Below, one piece after another: positions 8,315 to 15,144 of a stretch of DNA of 35,344 nucleotides. Below the pieces are notes generated by a model. The model was not told the origin of the DNA. It worked only from the letters and a program-made list of their open reading frames with translations, and searched no databases. The translations under genes and the position numbers were made by a program. Positions within the stretch are counted from its first letter, which is position 1. Each line of letters starts with the position of its first letter. The stretch covers positions 1 through 35,344 of the forward strand of contig VSQE01000015.1 of the NCBI GenBank assembly GCA_009775705.1, written 5' to 3'. This stretch comes from Prevotellamassilia sp. Lineage in GTDB: Bacteria > Bacteroidota > Bacteroidia > Bacteroidales > Bacteroidaceae.

Positions 8315-9067
8315 TCAGCATAGTTCAAAGACAACTTCTTTGAAAGCATAGCGGCGTAGACTTCCTTTGTCGTCTTCCAGCAGAAGCCGGCCGGTAGGCT
8401 CCACACCGGCGATGCGGGCCAGGAAGCGGCCTGCCGCATCGCGATAGGGAAATACCCCTTCGCGGCGGTAGAGGCGTTGCAGGTATTCCGTCTCAGGGGC
8501 GTATTTGTCGGTTTGCAGCCGGCGGTAGCGCTTTTCAAATTCGTCAAGTATGCGGAGCAGCAGGGTTTCCCGGTCAGTTTCGTATCCCAGAATCTCGTAG
8601 AGTGCGACAGGATTGGGAGCACCGCTCCGAAATGCTCTTTGGTTGACATTGATACCGATTCCGGCGCGTGTGGTGGCTATGCGGTTGCCATGCAGGTCGT
8701 GTTCCAGCAGCATTCCGCAGATTTTCCGGTTTCCGAAATAGATGTCGTTGGGCCATTTGATGCAGAAGCCTCCGTCCGTATAACCATCGAGGGCGGCGGC
8801 GATGGCCAGTGCGAGAATTTCGGACAGGCGGAACTGTTCACCGGCTTTCAGAAAGCCGGGATGCAGGCTGAACCCGAAAAGCAGATTTTTTCCCCGTTCA
8901 GCCTCCCAGGCGGTGCCGTGCTGCCCGCGTCCCGCAGTCTGGAAGTCCGCGGTGACGAGCACGAACTCTTCTTTTCGGGACTGCAACTCGGGGAGTAGCA
9001 GGTCGAGCATGGTGGAGGCTGTCTCTTTCTGGTCGGCGCGGAACCAGTTTCCGGCAAGTTCTTTCAT
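8315..9067 (-). CDS. birA: Biotin--[acetyl-CoA carboxylase] ligase
   Basis: Attaches biotin to the biotin carboxyl carrier protein through biotinyl-AMP. The 250-residue protein has the adenylate-binding loop GRGQHGTAWEAERGKN at residues 46-61, a variant of the usual GRGR-type loop, and KWPND at 104-108. GMLLE and GIGINVN follow. It lacks the N-terminal winged-helix domain of E. coli BirA, so it should be a monofunctional ligase and not the biotin repressor. A short C-terminal SH3-like domain ends the protein. It is 9 bp downstream of the MmcQ-like gene. Confidence 0.95.
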   Translation of the reverse strand: MKELAGNWFRADQKETASTMLDLLLPELQSRKEEFVLVTADFQTAGRGQHGTAWEAERGKNLLFGFSLHPGFLKAGEQFRLSEILALAIAAALDGYTDGGFCIKWPNDIYFGNRKICGMLLEHDLHGNRIATTRAGIGINVNQRAFRSGAPNPVALYEILGYETDRETLLLRILDEFEKRYRRLQTDKYAPETEYLQRLYRREGVFPYRDAAGRFLARIAGVEPTGRLLLEDDKGSLRRYAFKEVVFELC

Positions 9068-9076
9068 GTGGAAGAA

Positions 9077-9430
9077 CTATACTTCGGCATATTCTGCCTG
9101 AATTTTTTTTGGCAGTTTGCGGAGGACCTCGCTGACACTGTGGTCCACGAGTTCCAGAATCAGTTCGTCGGGCACGTCTGCATTGAAGCACACATCGTTC
9201 CAGTAGCGTTTGTTCCAATGGAAGGCTCCTTCGATACCGGCGTAGTGTTCGCGGAGTTCGAGGGCGCGGTCCGGATCGCATTTCAGCGTTATGCAGTCCG
9301 GGCGATTCAGGGACAGGCAGGCGAATATCTTGTTGTAGATCCGGAAGAGCAGATAGTCCTCTCCGAAAGCGGTGTCTTCGGTAGCCCCTTTACGGCTGAG
9401 ACAATAGTCCCGCATTTGTTCAATATTCAT
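9077..9430 (-). CDS. MmcQ/YjbR family protein
   Basis: Small CyaY-like-fold protein of the MmcQ/YjbR family, often labelled DNA-binding though its cellular role is unclear. The ATG at 9428-9430 gives 117 residues starting NIEQMRDYCLS. Family features are KGATEDTAFGEDYLLFRIYNKIFACLSL, CDPDRALELREHY and HWNKRYWNDVCF, then LVDHSVSEVLRKLPKK near the end. The start overlaps the 3' end of the upstream yraN-like gene by 11 bp, consistent with translational coupling. A longer reading would run deep into that gene. Confidence 0.88.
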   Translation of the reverse strand: MNIEQMRDYCLSRKGATEDTAFGEDYLLFRIYNKIFACLSLNRPDCITLKCDPDRALELREHYAGIEGAFHWNKRYWNDVCFNADVPDELILELVDHSVSEVLRKLPKKIQAEYAEV

Positions 9431-9818
9431 GGCAGATTTTTCGTTTAAGCGTTTCGATGCTTCTGGTGCCGAAGGCATTTTCCGTATGTGTTATTTTGAA
9501 AGGCGGCTGTTCGCCTATGATAGTGATGATGTCGAAGCGGAAGGGCTGGTCCGTCCGATAGCAGGCCATGTAGGCCCGTGCTGCCCGGATGATGTTTTTC
9601 TTTTTTTCGGGCGTGACGGCATCTATGGCTTCGGCAAACACCTCGTTGCGGCGTGTCTTCACTTCCACGAACACCAGTTCACCGAAATATTCCGCCACGA
9701 TGTCTATTTCCAGATGCGCGCAACGCCAGTTGCGGTGCAGCAGCCGATAGTCGTGGCGGGTCAGATGGCGGCAGGCCTCTTCCTCTCCTTTTTGTCCGAG
9801 CAGGTTGTGTTCGGCCAT
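9420..9818 (-). CDS. YraN/UPF0102 family nuclease-like protein
   Basis: A 132-residue UPF0102 (YraN) protein with a restriction-endonuclease-like fold; true substrate not established. The core motif has Glu37 and Asp39 in HLEIDIVA, then FVEVKTR with Glu52 and Lys54, a PD-(D/E)xK-type metal site. The N-terminal GQKGEEEACRHL helix is typical. It starts 1 bp after the tadA stop and overlaps the next gene by 11 bp, so it is clearly internal to the operon. Confidence 0.9.
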   Translation of the reverse strand: MAEHNLLGQKGEEEACRHLTRHDYRLLHRNWRCAHLEIDIVAEYFGELVFVEVKTRRNEVFAEAIDAVTPEKKKNIIRAARAYMACYRTDQPFRFDIITIIGEQPPFKITHTENAFGTRSIETLKRKICHEY

Positions 9819-9819
9819 G

Positions 9820-10251
9820 TCATCTTTTTCTTTTGAAGAAATCCCGCATCAGGCGGCTGCAATCCTCTTCCAGCAGACCGCCGGCCACTTCCGTACGCGG
9901 GTGCAGGGCCTGCGGGGCAAAGACGGAATAGCCCCGCTTGGGATCGGAAGCTCCGTAGACGAGCCGTCCCAGCTGGGACCAGCCGATGGCTCCGGCACAC
10001 ATGACGCAAGGTTCAACGGTGACATAGAGCGTACAGACATCCAGATACTTTCCGCCCAATGCGTCGGCGGCGGCCGTGATGGCCTGCATTTCCGCGTGGG
10101 CCGTCACGTCGTTCAGCGTTTCGGTAAGGTTGTGTGCCCGTGCTATGATGCGGTCGCGGCATACCACTACCGCTCCTACCGGGATCTCGTCTTTGTCGAA
10201 AGCCGCCTGCGCCTGCTCCAGCGCTTTCTTCATGTATTCTTCGTCCGTCAT
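9820..10251 (-). CDS. tadA: tRNA-specific adenosine deaminase-like protein (TadA family)
   Basis: Zinc-dependent deaminase of the TadA/CDA fold, expected to convert wobble adenosine 34 to inosine in tRNA-Arg. In 144 residues it carries the catalytic HAE at 52-54 and PCVMC at 81-85, with Cys82 and Cys85 as zinc ligands. The YGASDPKRGY segment is typical of TadA. The ATG at 10249-10251 lies about 26 nt after the expected transcription start of the promoter at 10284-10315, which rejects a 21-residue upstream extension. A guanine-deaminase-like relative is possible but less likely. Confidence 0.9.
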   Translation of the reverse strand: MTDEEYMKKALEQAQAAFDKDEIPVGAVVVCRDRIIARAHNLTETLNDVTAHAEMQAITAAADALGGKYLDVCTLYVTVEPCVMCAGAIGWSQLGRLVYGASDPKRGYSVFAPQALHPRTEVAGGLLEEDCSRLMRDFFKRKR

Positions 10252-10283
10252 TTCCTTTTTTGATAATAGCCGTTCGGATGCTG

Positions 10284-10315
10284 CAAAATTAAACAAACCG
10301 TTTTGTTCTGCCAAA
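10284..10315 (-). promoter_or_regulatory. Promoter of the tadA-yraN-mmcQ-birA-MATE operon
   Basis: On the minus strand, TTTG (10315-10312), a 20-bp spacer and TAATTTTG (10291-10284) match the Bacteroidetes -33/-7 consensus exactly. The first gene begins at 10251. Confidence 0.8.
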
Positions 10316-10366
10316 TCTTTCCTTGTGCAATGACTGGTTCGCGGATTCGTTGTCCGGACCGGAGGA

Positions 10367-10398
10367 TTTTCGTATATTAAGATATATGTCTATCTTTG
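10367..10398 (+). promoter_or_regulatory. Promoter of the TonB-dependent receptor
   Basis: TATCTTTG at 10391-10398 is a consensus -7 box. TTTT at 10367-10370, 20 bp upstream, is a one-mismatch -33 box. The leader to the ATG at 10456 is about 50 nt, too short to hold a cobalamin riboswitch. Confidence 0.6.
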
Positions 10399-10455
10399 CA
10401 GGCCCGGGCAGCTGCGGGGTGTCCGGAAGTATTCATTCATTTAAAATTTAACTTT

Positions 10456-12531
10456 ATGTTATCATCATCTGAATCATTAAGGAGAAAGGAGCGTCCGTTT
10501 GTATTCCGCAACTTCGGACGGAAAGGTTACTCCTTGTTTGCCTGCCTTGGGCGCGAGTTGCGCATCGGTGTGCTGGGTGTCGCCACTCTGGCCAGCGCTT
10601 CTCCGTGTCTGGCTGTGCATAATGACTGCCAGACGGATGGCGTGGAACGCGGCCGCGACGCCGAAGACTGCGACACGCTCGCGCTGGGAGAGGCTGTTGT
10701 GGCCGCTTCAAGGGCTCCGCTGACAGCCGGTATGGCTGCGCGGCAGGTGACGACGCTGACGCGTGAGGACATTGCGGCGGCGGGTGTCACGAGTGTGAAC
10801 GATGCTCTTAAACTGGCTGCGGGCGTGGATGTCCGGCAACGCGGCGGTTTCGGTATTCAAACGGACATCAGTATCGACGGCGGAACTTTTGACCAGATCA
10901 CTTTGCTTGTCAATGGTATTCCTGTCAACAATCCCCAGACCGGCCATAACGCGGCCGATTTTCCTGTTAATATTTCCGACATTGAACGCATCGAGATTCT
11001 CGAAGGTGCGGCTTCGCGTGTTTTCGGAAGCCAGGCTTTCGGCGGTGCCGTCAATGTGGTGACGCGCACGGGCGGTCCTCTTGTCCTGTTCAAAGGAAGC
11101 GGCGGCAGCTACGGAACAGCTGCCGGTGAGGTGCGCGCCGAGGCCGGACTGACACGGATTTTCCGCTCGTCTGTCAGTGTCGGCTACCGCCGTTCGGACG
11201 GTGCCGTGGAGAATGGCGATTTCAAAGGGACGAAAGTCTACTGGCAGGGACATTACGATGACGAGGCCTTCCGTATGGACACCCAGGCCGGTGTGACGGT
11301 GAGCGATTTCGGAGCGAATACGTTCTACTCGGCCGCCTATCCCGACCAGTGGGAAGGGCTGAGGCGCTATCTGTTTTCGGTGAAAGGCGAGACGAAGGGA
11401 CGTGTGCGTTTCTCGCCCCAGGTGTCGTGGCTGCGTAATGTAGACCATTATCAGTTGATCCGTTCTTCGCATACGGGTGAGAATTTTCACCGTGGCGATG
11501 TGTTTACGGCCGGACTGAACGTCTGGACGCAATGGGTTGGAGGCCGGACGGCCGTCGGAGCGGAAATCAGGGAAGAAGGTATCTACAGCACCAGTCTGGG
11601 ACGGCCTTTGGACGAAAAGCTATTTGTTCCCGTGAGAGGGGAAGACGGGCTGTATTATACCCACCGGGACGACCGGACGAACCTGAGTTATTTTCTGGAG
11701 CACAATGTGATAATGGGCAACTGGACGCTTTCCGCCGGAGTGATGGCCGAGCGTAATTCGGCCATAGACCATCGCTTCCGCTTTTATCCCGGAGTGGATA
11801 TGAGTGTCCGGTTGCGGGGCGGAGTCAGCCTCTTTGCTTCGTGGAACAAGTCGTTGCGTCTGCCGACGTTTACGGACCTATATTACAAAAGTCCCACGCA
11901 GGAGGGAAATACGGGTTTGCTTCCGGAAGAATGCTCGGCTTTCCGTATCGGAGCCGACTGGCGGACGCGGGTGTCTGTCACGTCTGCCAAGGTCTATTAC
12001 AATCGTGGCTCAAACATGATAGACTGGGTGATGTATGCTCCGGACGATATTTACCATGCGGCGGATTTCAATTTGGACAATATAGGAGTCGGTCTTTCCT
12101 CAGCGCTCGACTTGCGTGCCTGGTGGGGGCGTAACCAGCCGTTGCGCCGGCTCACGGTGGACTATTCCTACATCTGTCAGCACCGTCGTGACGGGAAGGC
12201 CTATTTCAAGTCCAATTATGCGTTGGAATACCTACGGCATAAATTCACCGCTACGTTGGTCCACGACATCTGGTCGCACCTGTCGGCTTCGTGGACGCTC
12301 CGTGTGCAGGACCGCGAGGGCGCCTGGCTTCTGTGGCGCGACGGGGCCTCGACGGGCGAGTTGCATCCTTATGGCACACACGCTTTGCTGGACTGCAAGG
12401 TGCAGTGGACGGCCTCACGCTATGAGCTGTTTGTGGACATGACCAATCTCACCTCCAGACGCTACTACGATCTGGCCAATGTGCGGCAGCCGGGCTTCAT
12501 GCTGATGGCGGGAGCAGGTTTCAGTTTCTGA
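10456..12531 (+). CDS. TonB-dependent outer-membrane receptor, BtuB-like
   Basis: Outer-membrane beta-barrel transporter powered by TonB; substrate unknown. The 691-residue protein begins with an unusually long signal peptide: about 35 charged residues precede the hydrophobic core near 37-53. The plug domain follows (about 80-190), with VNDALKLAAGVDVRQRG, DISIDGGTFDQITLLVNGIPVNNPQTGHN, ERIEILEGAASRVFGSQAFGGAVNVVT. The rest is barrel strands ending in GFMLMAGAGFSF with a terminal Phe. There is no N-terminal carboxypeptidase-like domain and no SusD partner, so it is not a SusC glycan receptor. BtuB resemblance suggests cobalamin or a metal chelate, but nothing nearby confirms this. Confidence 0.9.
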   Translation: MLSSSESLRRKERPFVFRNFGRKGYSLFACLGRELRIGVLGVATLASASPCLAVHNDCQTDGVERGRDAEDCDTLALGEAVVAASRAPLTAGMAARQVTTLTREDIAAAGVTSVNDALKLAAGVDVRQRGGFGIQTDISIDGGTFDQITLLVNGIPVNNPQTGHNAADFPVNISDIERIEILEGAASRVFGSQAFGGAVNVVTRTGGPLVLFKGSGGSYGTAAGEVRAEAGLTRIFRSSVSVGYRRSDGAVENGDFKGTKVYWQGHYDDEAFRMDTQAGVTVSDFGANTFYSAAYPDQWEGLRRYLFSVKGETKGRVRFSPQVSWLRNVDHYQLIRSSHTGENFHRGDVFTAGLNVWTQWVGGRTAVGAEIREEGIYSTSLGRPLDEKLFVPVRGEDGLYYTHRDDRTNLSYFLEHNVIMGNWTLSAGVMAERNSAIDHRFRFYPGVDMSVRLRGGVSLFASWNKSLRLPTFTDLYYKSPTQEGNTGLLPEECSAFRIGADWRTRVSVTSAKVYYNRGSNMIDWVMYAPDDIYHAADFNLDNIGVGLSSALDLRAWWGRNQPLRRLTVDYSYICQHRRDGKAYFKSNYALEYLRHKFTATLVHDIWSHLSASWTLRVQDREGAWLLWRDGASTGELHPYGTHALLDCKVQWTASRYELFVDMTNLTSRRYYDLANVRQPGFMLMAGAGFSF

Positions 12532-12555
12532 TAGATATAGCCGCAGACCTGAAAA

Positions 12556-12595
12556 GACAGGCGCCGCAGGGACCCGCAGTCCTGCGGCGCCTGTC
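12556..12595 (+). terminator. Hairpin terminator after the TonB receptor
   Basis: A perfect 15-bp GC-rich stem (12556-12570 with 12581-12595) encloses a 10-nt loop, 24 bp after the stop codon. It is not followed by a strong T-run, so termination may be weak, or the hairpin may protect the mRNA 3' end. Confidence 0.65.
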
Positions 12596-12657
12596 CGGTT
12601 AAGTTAAAAAACAACGGGCCGGCCGGACCGATCTGTTTCATAATGAAAAATATTTCG

Positions 12658-12665
12658 TATATTTG
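12658..12665 (+). promoter_or_regulatory. -7 promoter box for the S8 protease
   Basis: TATATTTG is a consensus -7 box 82 bp before the protease ATG. TTTC at 12636-12639 is a weak -33 candidate with an 18-bp spacer. Confidence 0.55.
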
Positions 12666-12747
12666 CCGCCGAATTGCTAATGAAACGGAAGAAGTGCTAT
12701 CCGGCTTGTTTTACGGAAAGACTTCGTCAATCACTTAATAAGTACGA

Positions 12748-14880
12748 ATGAAAAAGAACTTTATTCTTATCGGCGCATTTGCTTTTTGTGCCGCCACAAT
12801 GGCGCAGAACAATCCGGGTATGGCCGTTGACAGAAAATGGGACGGTGGCATCGAACGTCTTATAAAGGGGCAGCCCGCACAGGGTCCCGTCACGCTGGGT
12901 GTGAAGAACAACACGATCGGCAAGGAGTCCGTGGCCCGTGTCATTATCCAGGCGGACGAGGCGCAGTCCGTGGCCCGCGCCCTTTCCGGAAAGGGATATG
13001 AGGCTACCGTGATTTCGGACGAGTTGCTCACGGCCGAGGTGCCGGTGGCCGGCATCCTGACACTGGCGGAGATGCCCGAAGTGACCTACATCAGAACTCC
13101 CCGCACCTTCCGCCCGTTGCTGAAAGAGGCCCGCAGGCTGAGCAGTGTGGACAATGTTCACAAGGGGCAGGGATTGGAGACGCCCTTCACCGGCAAAGGC
13201 GTGATCATGGGTGTCATCGACCAGGGATTCGAGTACAAGCACGTGGCTTTTCTCGACAAGGACGGGAACTCGCGTGTCCGCGCGCTCTGGAACCGCAATG
13301 CGGGGACGGATCCCGTGACGAAGATCCCTTCCGGCGGTGACGGTATGGACACGAACGGCCACGGAACGCACGTGGCCTGTATTGCGGCCGGTTCCAATGT
13401 GGGCGAAAACGGTTTTTACGGTATGGCCCCCGATGCGGAACTCATTATCATTCCGTCGAAATTCACCGAAAAGGAAGTGTTGGAAGATGCGAAGTACATT
13501 GCCGATTTCGCCCGTAAGGAAGACAAACCCTTTGTCATCAACATGAGTTTCGGCTCTCAGGTAGGGGCACACGACGGCTTGTCGGCCTACGACCGTGCCA
13601 TGTCCGGACTGTGCGGTGCCGGAGCCTTGATGGTGGCTGCCATGGGCAACGAGGGGCAGCAGCGCATTCATGCCTCCCACACTTTCACCGAAGACGGCTC
13701 GGTGCGGCTGTTGCTCAGCATTCCTGAAGAGACTTCCAACAAGTTCAATTATGTAGACATCTGGGGGGATGCCACGGATGGCAAGAATCATCTGACGATC
13801 AAACCGTTTGCTTACAGCAACAAGAAGATAGACTATAAGACGACTTCCTTCTGGAAGGATTGCGGCGTGATAGACTCGAAGATAGATCCCGACAGTCATA
13901 AGGAGAATTATACGTGTCAGGTCAATCTCTCCCTGCTGTCTACGCTTACCGGGCAGGACCGTGTCCAATACGGTATCGAGATCTCGGGCAAGAAGGGTGA
14001 TTCCTTCCATGCATGGGTGAATCCTCCCTATGGTGAATTTGTGCAGCCGCCTTTGACCAGCGGTTTCCTGAAAGGTGACTGGGAGTATTGTGTCGGCGAG
14101 GGCGCGGCCTGTGTGCCGGCCGCCATTTCCGTGGCTTCCTATAACTCGGCCATTTCCTTCCAGGGTGTCAACGGTAACACCTATAACTATCCTTCCATCC
14201 GGAAGGTAGGTGAGATCAGCTATTTCAGCAGTCACGGGCCTTCTCTCGGAGACGACCCCAAACCTACGGTTGCAGCGCCCGGAGCCGCTGTGATTTCGGC
14301 CCTTTCCAAATACTCTCCCGGCTTTAACCGCAATGACGGAAGTCTGGCTTCGATAGTTTCGCGCGGATTGCAGAAGTATTATTACGGAGCGATGACCGGA
14401 ACGTCGATGGCTTCGCCTGCCGTGGCCGGTATCATGGCCCTTTGGCTGGAGGCCTTCCCCAAGCTGACCCCCGAACAGGCAAAGGACATTCTGCGCACCA
14501 CGTCTGGCAAGGACAACTATACGGGTGCGGAAGCCTGGAACTCGGTTTACGGTTACGGAAAGATAAATGCGTATGCCGGTCTGAAGGAAGCCCTTAAGCT
14601 GGCCAAAGAAACGGGTATCAACGAGATGCTCAACAGTGAGGCTCCCGTAACCCTTTCGATGGGGCCGTCGGAGTGGAGAGTGCTGTTCAACAATGACGAG
14701 TCGTATGCCGACATCAGTTTCTACTCGGCCAACGGCAGGCAGGTGGGCCGCGACTACCTGCGGAACGTGCGTCGCGGAGACGAACGGACAATCGATCTCG
14801 GACAGTTCACGCCGGGTGTGTATCTCATGTGCATCACAACCACTTCCAGTACGATGACGCGCAAAGTAGTCGTCAGGTAA
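12748..14880 (+). CDS. Subtilisin-like serine protease (S8) with C-terminal sorting-type domain
   Basis: Exported protease of 710 residues. A signal peptide (to about residue 19, ending TMAQ) is followed by a prodomain-like region and the S8 catalytic domain. The triad is visible: Asp158 in GVIDQGF, His205 in NGHGTHVA, and Ser553 in GTSMASPAVAGIMAL. A roughly 200-residue insertion, probably a beta-rich domain, separates His from Ser. The last 75 or so residues (ISFYSANGRQVG, IDLGQFTPGVYLMCI, TRKVVVR) resemble a type IX secretion type A sorting domain. No secretion-system gene is nearby, so the route is not shown. It has its own -7 box and a strong downstream terminator, so it is monocistronic. 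Confidence 0.93.
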   Translation: MKKNFILIGAFAFCAATMAQNNPGMAVDRKWDGGIERLIKGQPAQGPVTLGVKNNTIGKESVARVIIQADEAQSVARALSGKGYEATVISDELLTAEVPVAGILTLAEMPEVTYIRTPRTFRPLLKEARRLSSVDNVHKGQGLETPFTGKGVIMGVIDQGFEYKHVAFLDKDGNSRVRALWNRNAGTDPVTKIPSGGDGMDTNGHGTHVACIAAGSNVGENGFYGMAPDAELIIIPSKFTEKEVLEDAKYIADFARKEDKPFVINMSFGSQVGAHDGLSAYDRAMSGLCGAGALMVAAMGNEGQQRIHASHTFTEDGSVRLLLSIPEETSNKFNYVDIWGDATDGKNHLTIKPFAYSNKKIDYKTTSFWKDCGVIDSKIDPDSHKENYTCQVNLSLLSTLTGQDRVQYGIEISGKKGDSFHAWVNPPYGEFVQPPLTSGFLKGDWEYCVGEGAACVPAAISVASYNSAISFQGVNGNTYNYPSIRKVGEISYFSSHGPSLGDDPKPTVAAPGAAVISALSKYSPGFNRNDGSLASIVSRGLQKYYYGAMTGTSMASPAVAGIMALWLEAFPKLTPEQAKDILRTTSGKDNYTGAEAWNSVYGYGKINAYAGLKEALKLAKETGINEMLNSEAPVTLSMGPSEWRVLFNNDESYADISFYSANGRQVGRDYLRNVRRGDERTIDLGQFTPGVYLMCITTTSSTMTRKVVVR

Positions 14881-14903
14881 GGAGGAGACCGTTGGCAAAA
14901 CAT

Positions 14904-14960
14904 AAAGGAACGGGAGAGATTTCTACAGCTGGAAATTTCTCCCGTTCCTTTTTTCTTTTT
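14904..14960 (+). terminator. Rho-independent terminator after the S8 protease
   Basis: AAAGGAACGGGAGA (14904-14917) pairs perfectly with TCTCCCGTTCCTTT (14938-14951). The stem extends inward by about seven more pairs, including G-U. A T-rich run follows at 14949-14960. It sits 24 bp past the stop. Confidence 0.85.
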
Positions 14961-14995
14961 GCGGGGTAAGACGTTCCGCGGGATGTCCGGATGGG

Positions 14996-15060
14996 ATTTT
15001 TACAAGGCGTGTAAAAGTTTTTACAAGGCATGTAAAACGTTTTACACGCCTTGTAAAAAT
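14996..15060 (+). repeat. Three-unit 21-bp-period palindromic repeat array, copy A
   Basis: Three 13-bp cores begin at 15001, 15022 and 15043, an exact 21-bp period. They read TACAAGGCGTGTA, TACAAGGCATGTA and TACACGCCTTGTA; the third is the reverse complement of the first. Flanks are A/T runs. Units 1 and 3 form a perfect 21-bp inverted repeat (14996-15016 with 15040-15060) around unit 2. The same three cores in the same order recur at 35279-35344. It lies between convergent genes. There is no CRISPR spacer structure and no transposase. Confidence 0.9.
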
Positions 15061-15144
15061 TTTGCCAAGTAGCTGTGTCTTTCTGGTTCTGGTTGACTGC
15101 TCGGGGAAAAGTGTTGCGGCGGACCCGTTTCCTGCCGCGGAAAA

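Noticed and set aside
10399..10455. Cobalamin riboswitch before the BtuB-like receptor
   Set aside because: The leader after the -7 box is only about 50 nt and has no B12-box-like sequence; a cobalamin riboswitch needs far more.
12727..14898. Antisense open frame of 723 codons across the whole S8 protease gene
   Set aside because: Its translation is His/Arg/Gly-rich with no recognisable motif, while the plus strand encodes a protease with a full catalytic triad. It is a codon-bias shadow of GC-rich DNA.
14996..15060. CRISPR array
   Set aside because: Units are contiguous palindromes with A/T linkers of 8 bp, there are only three, one is inverted, and no cas gene is present.
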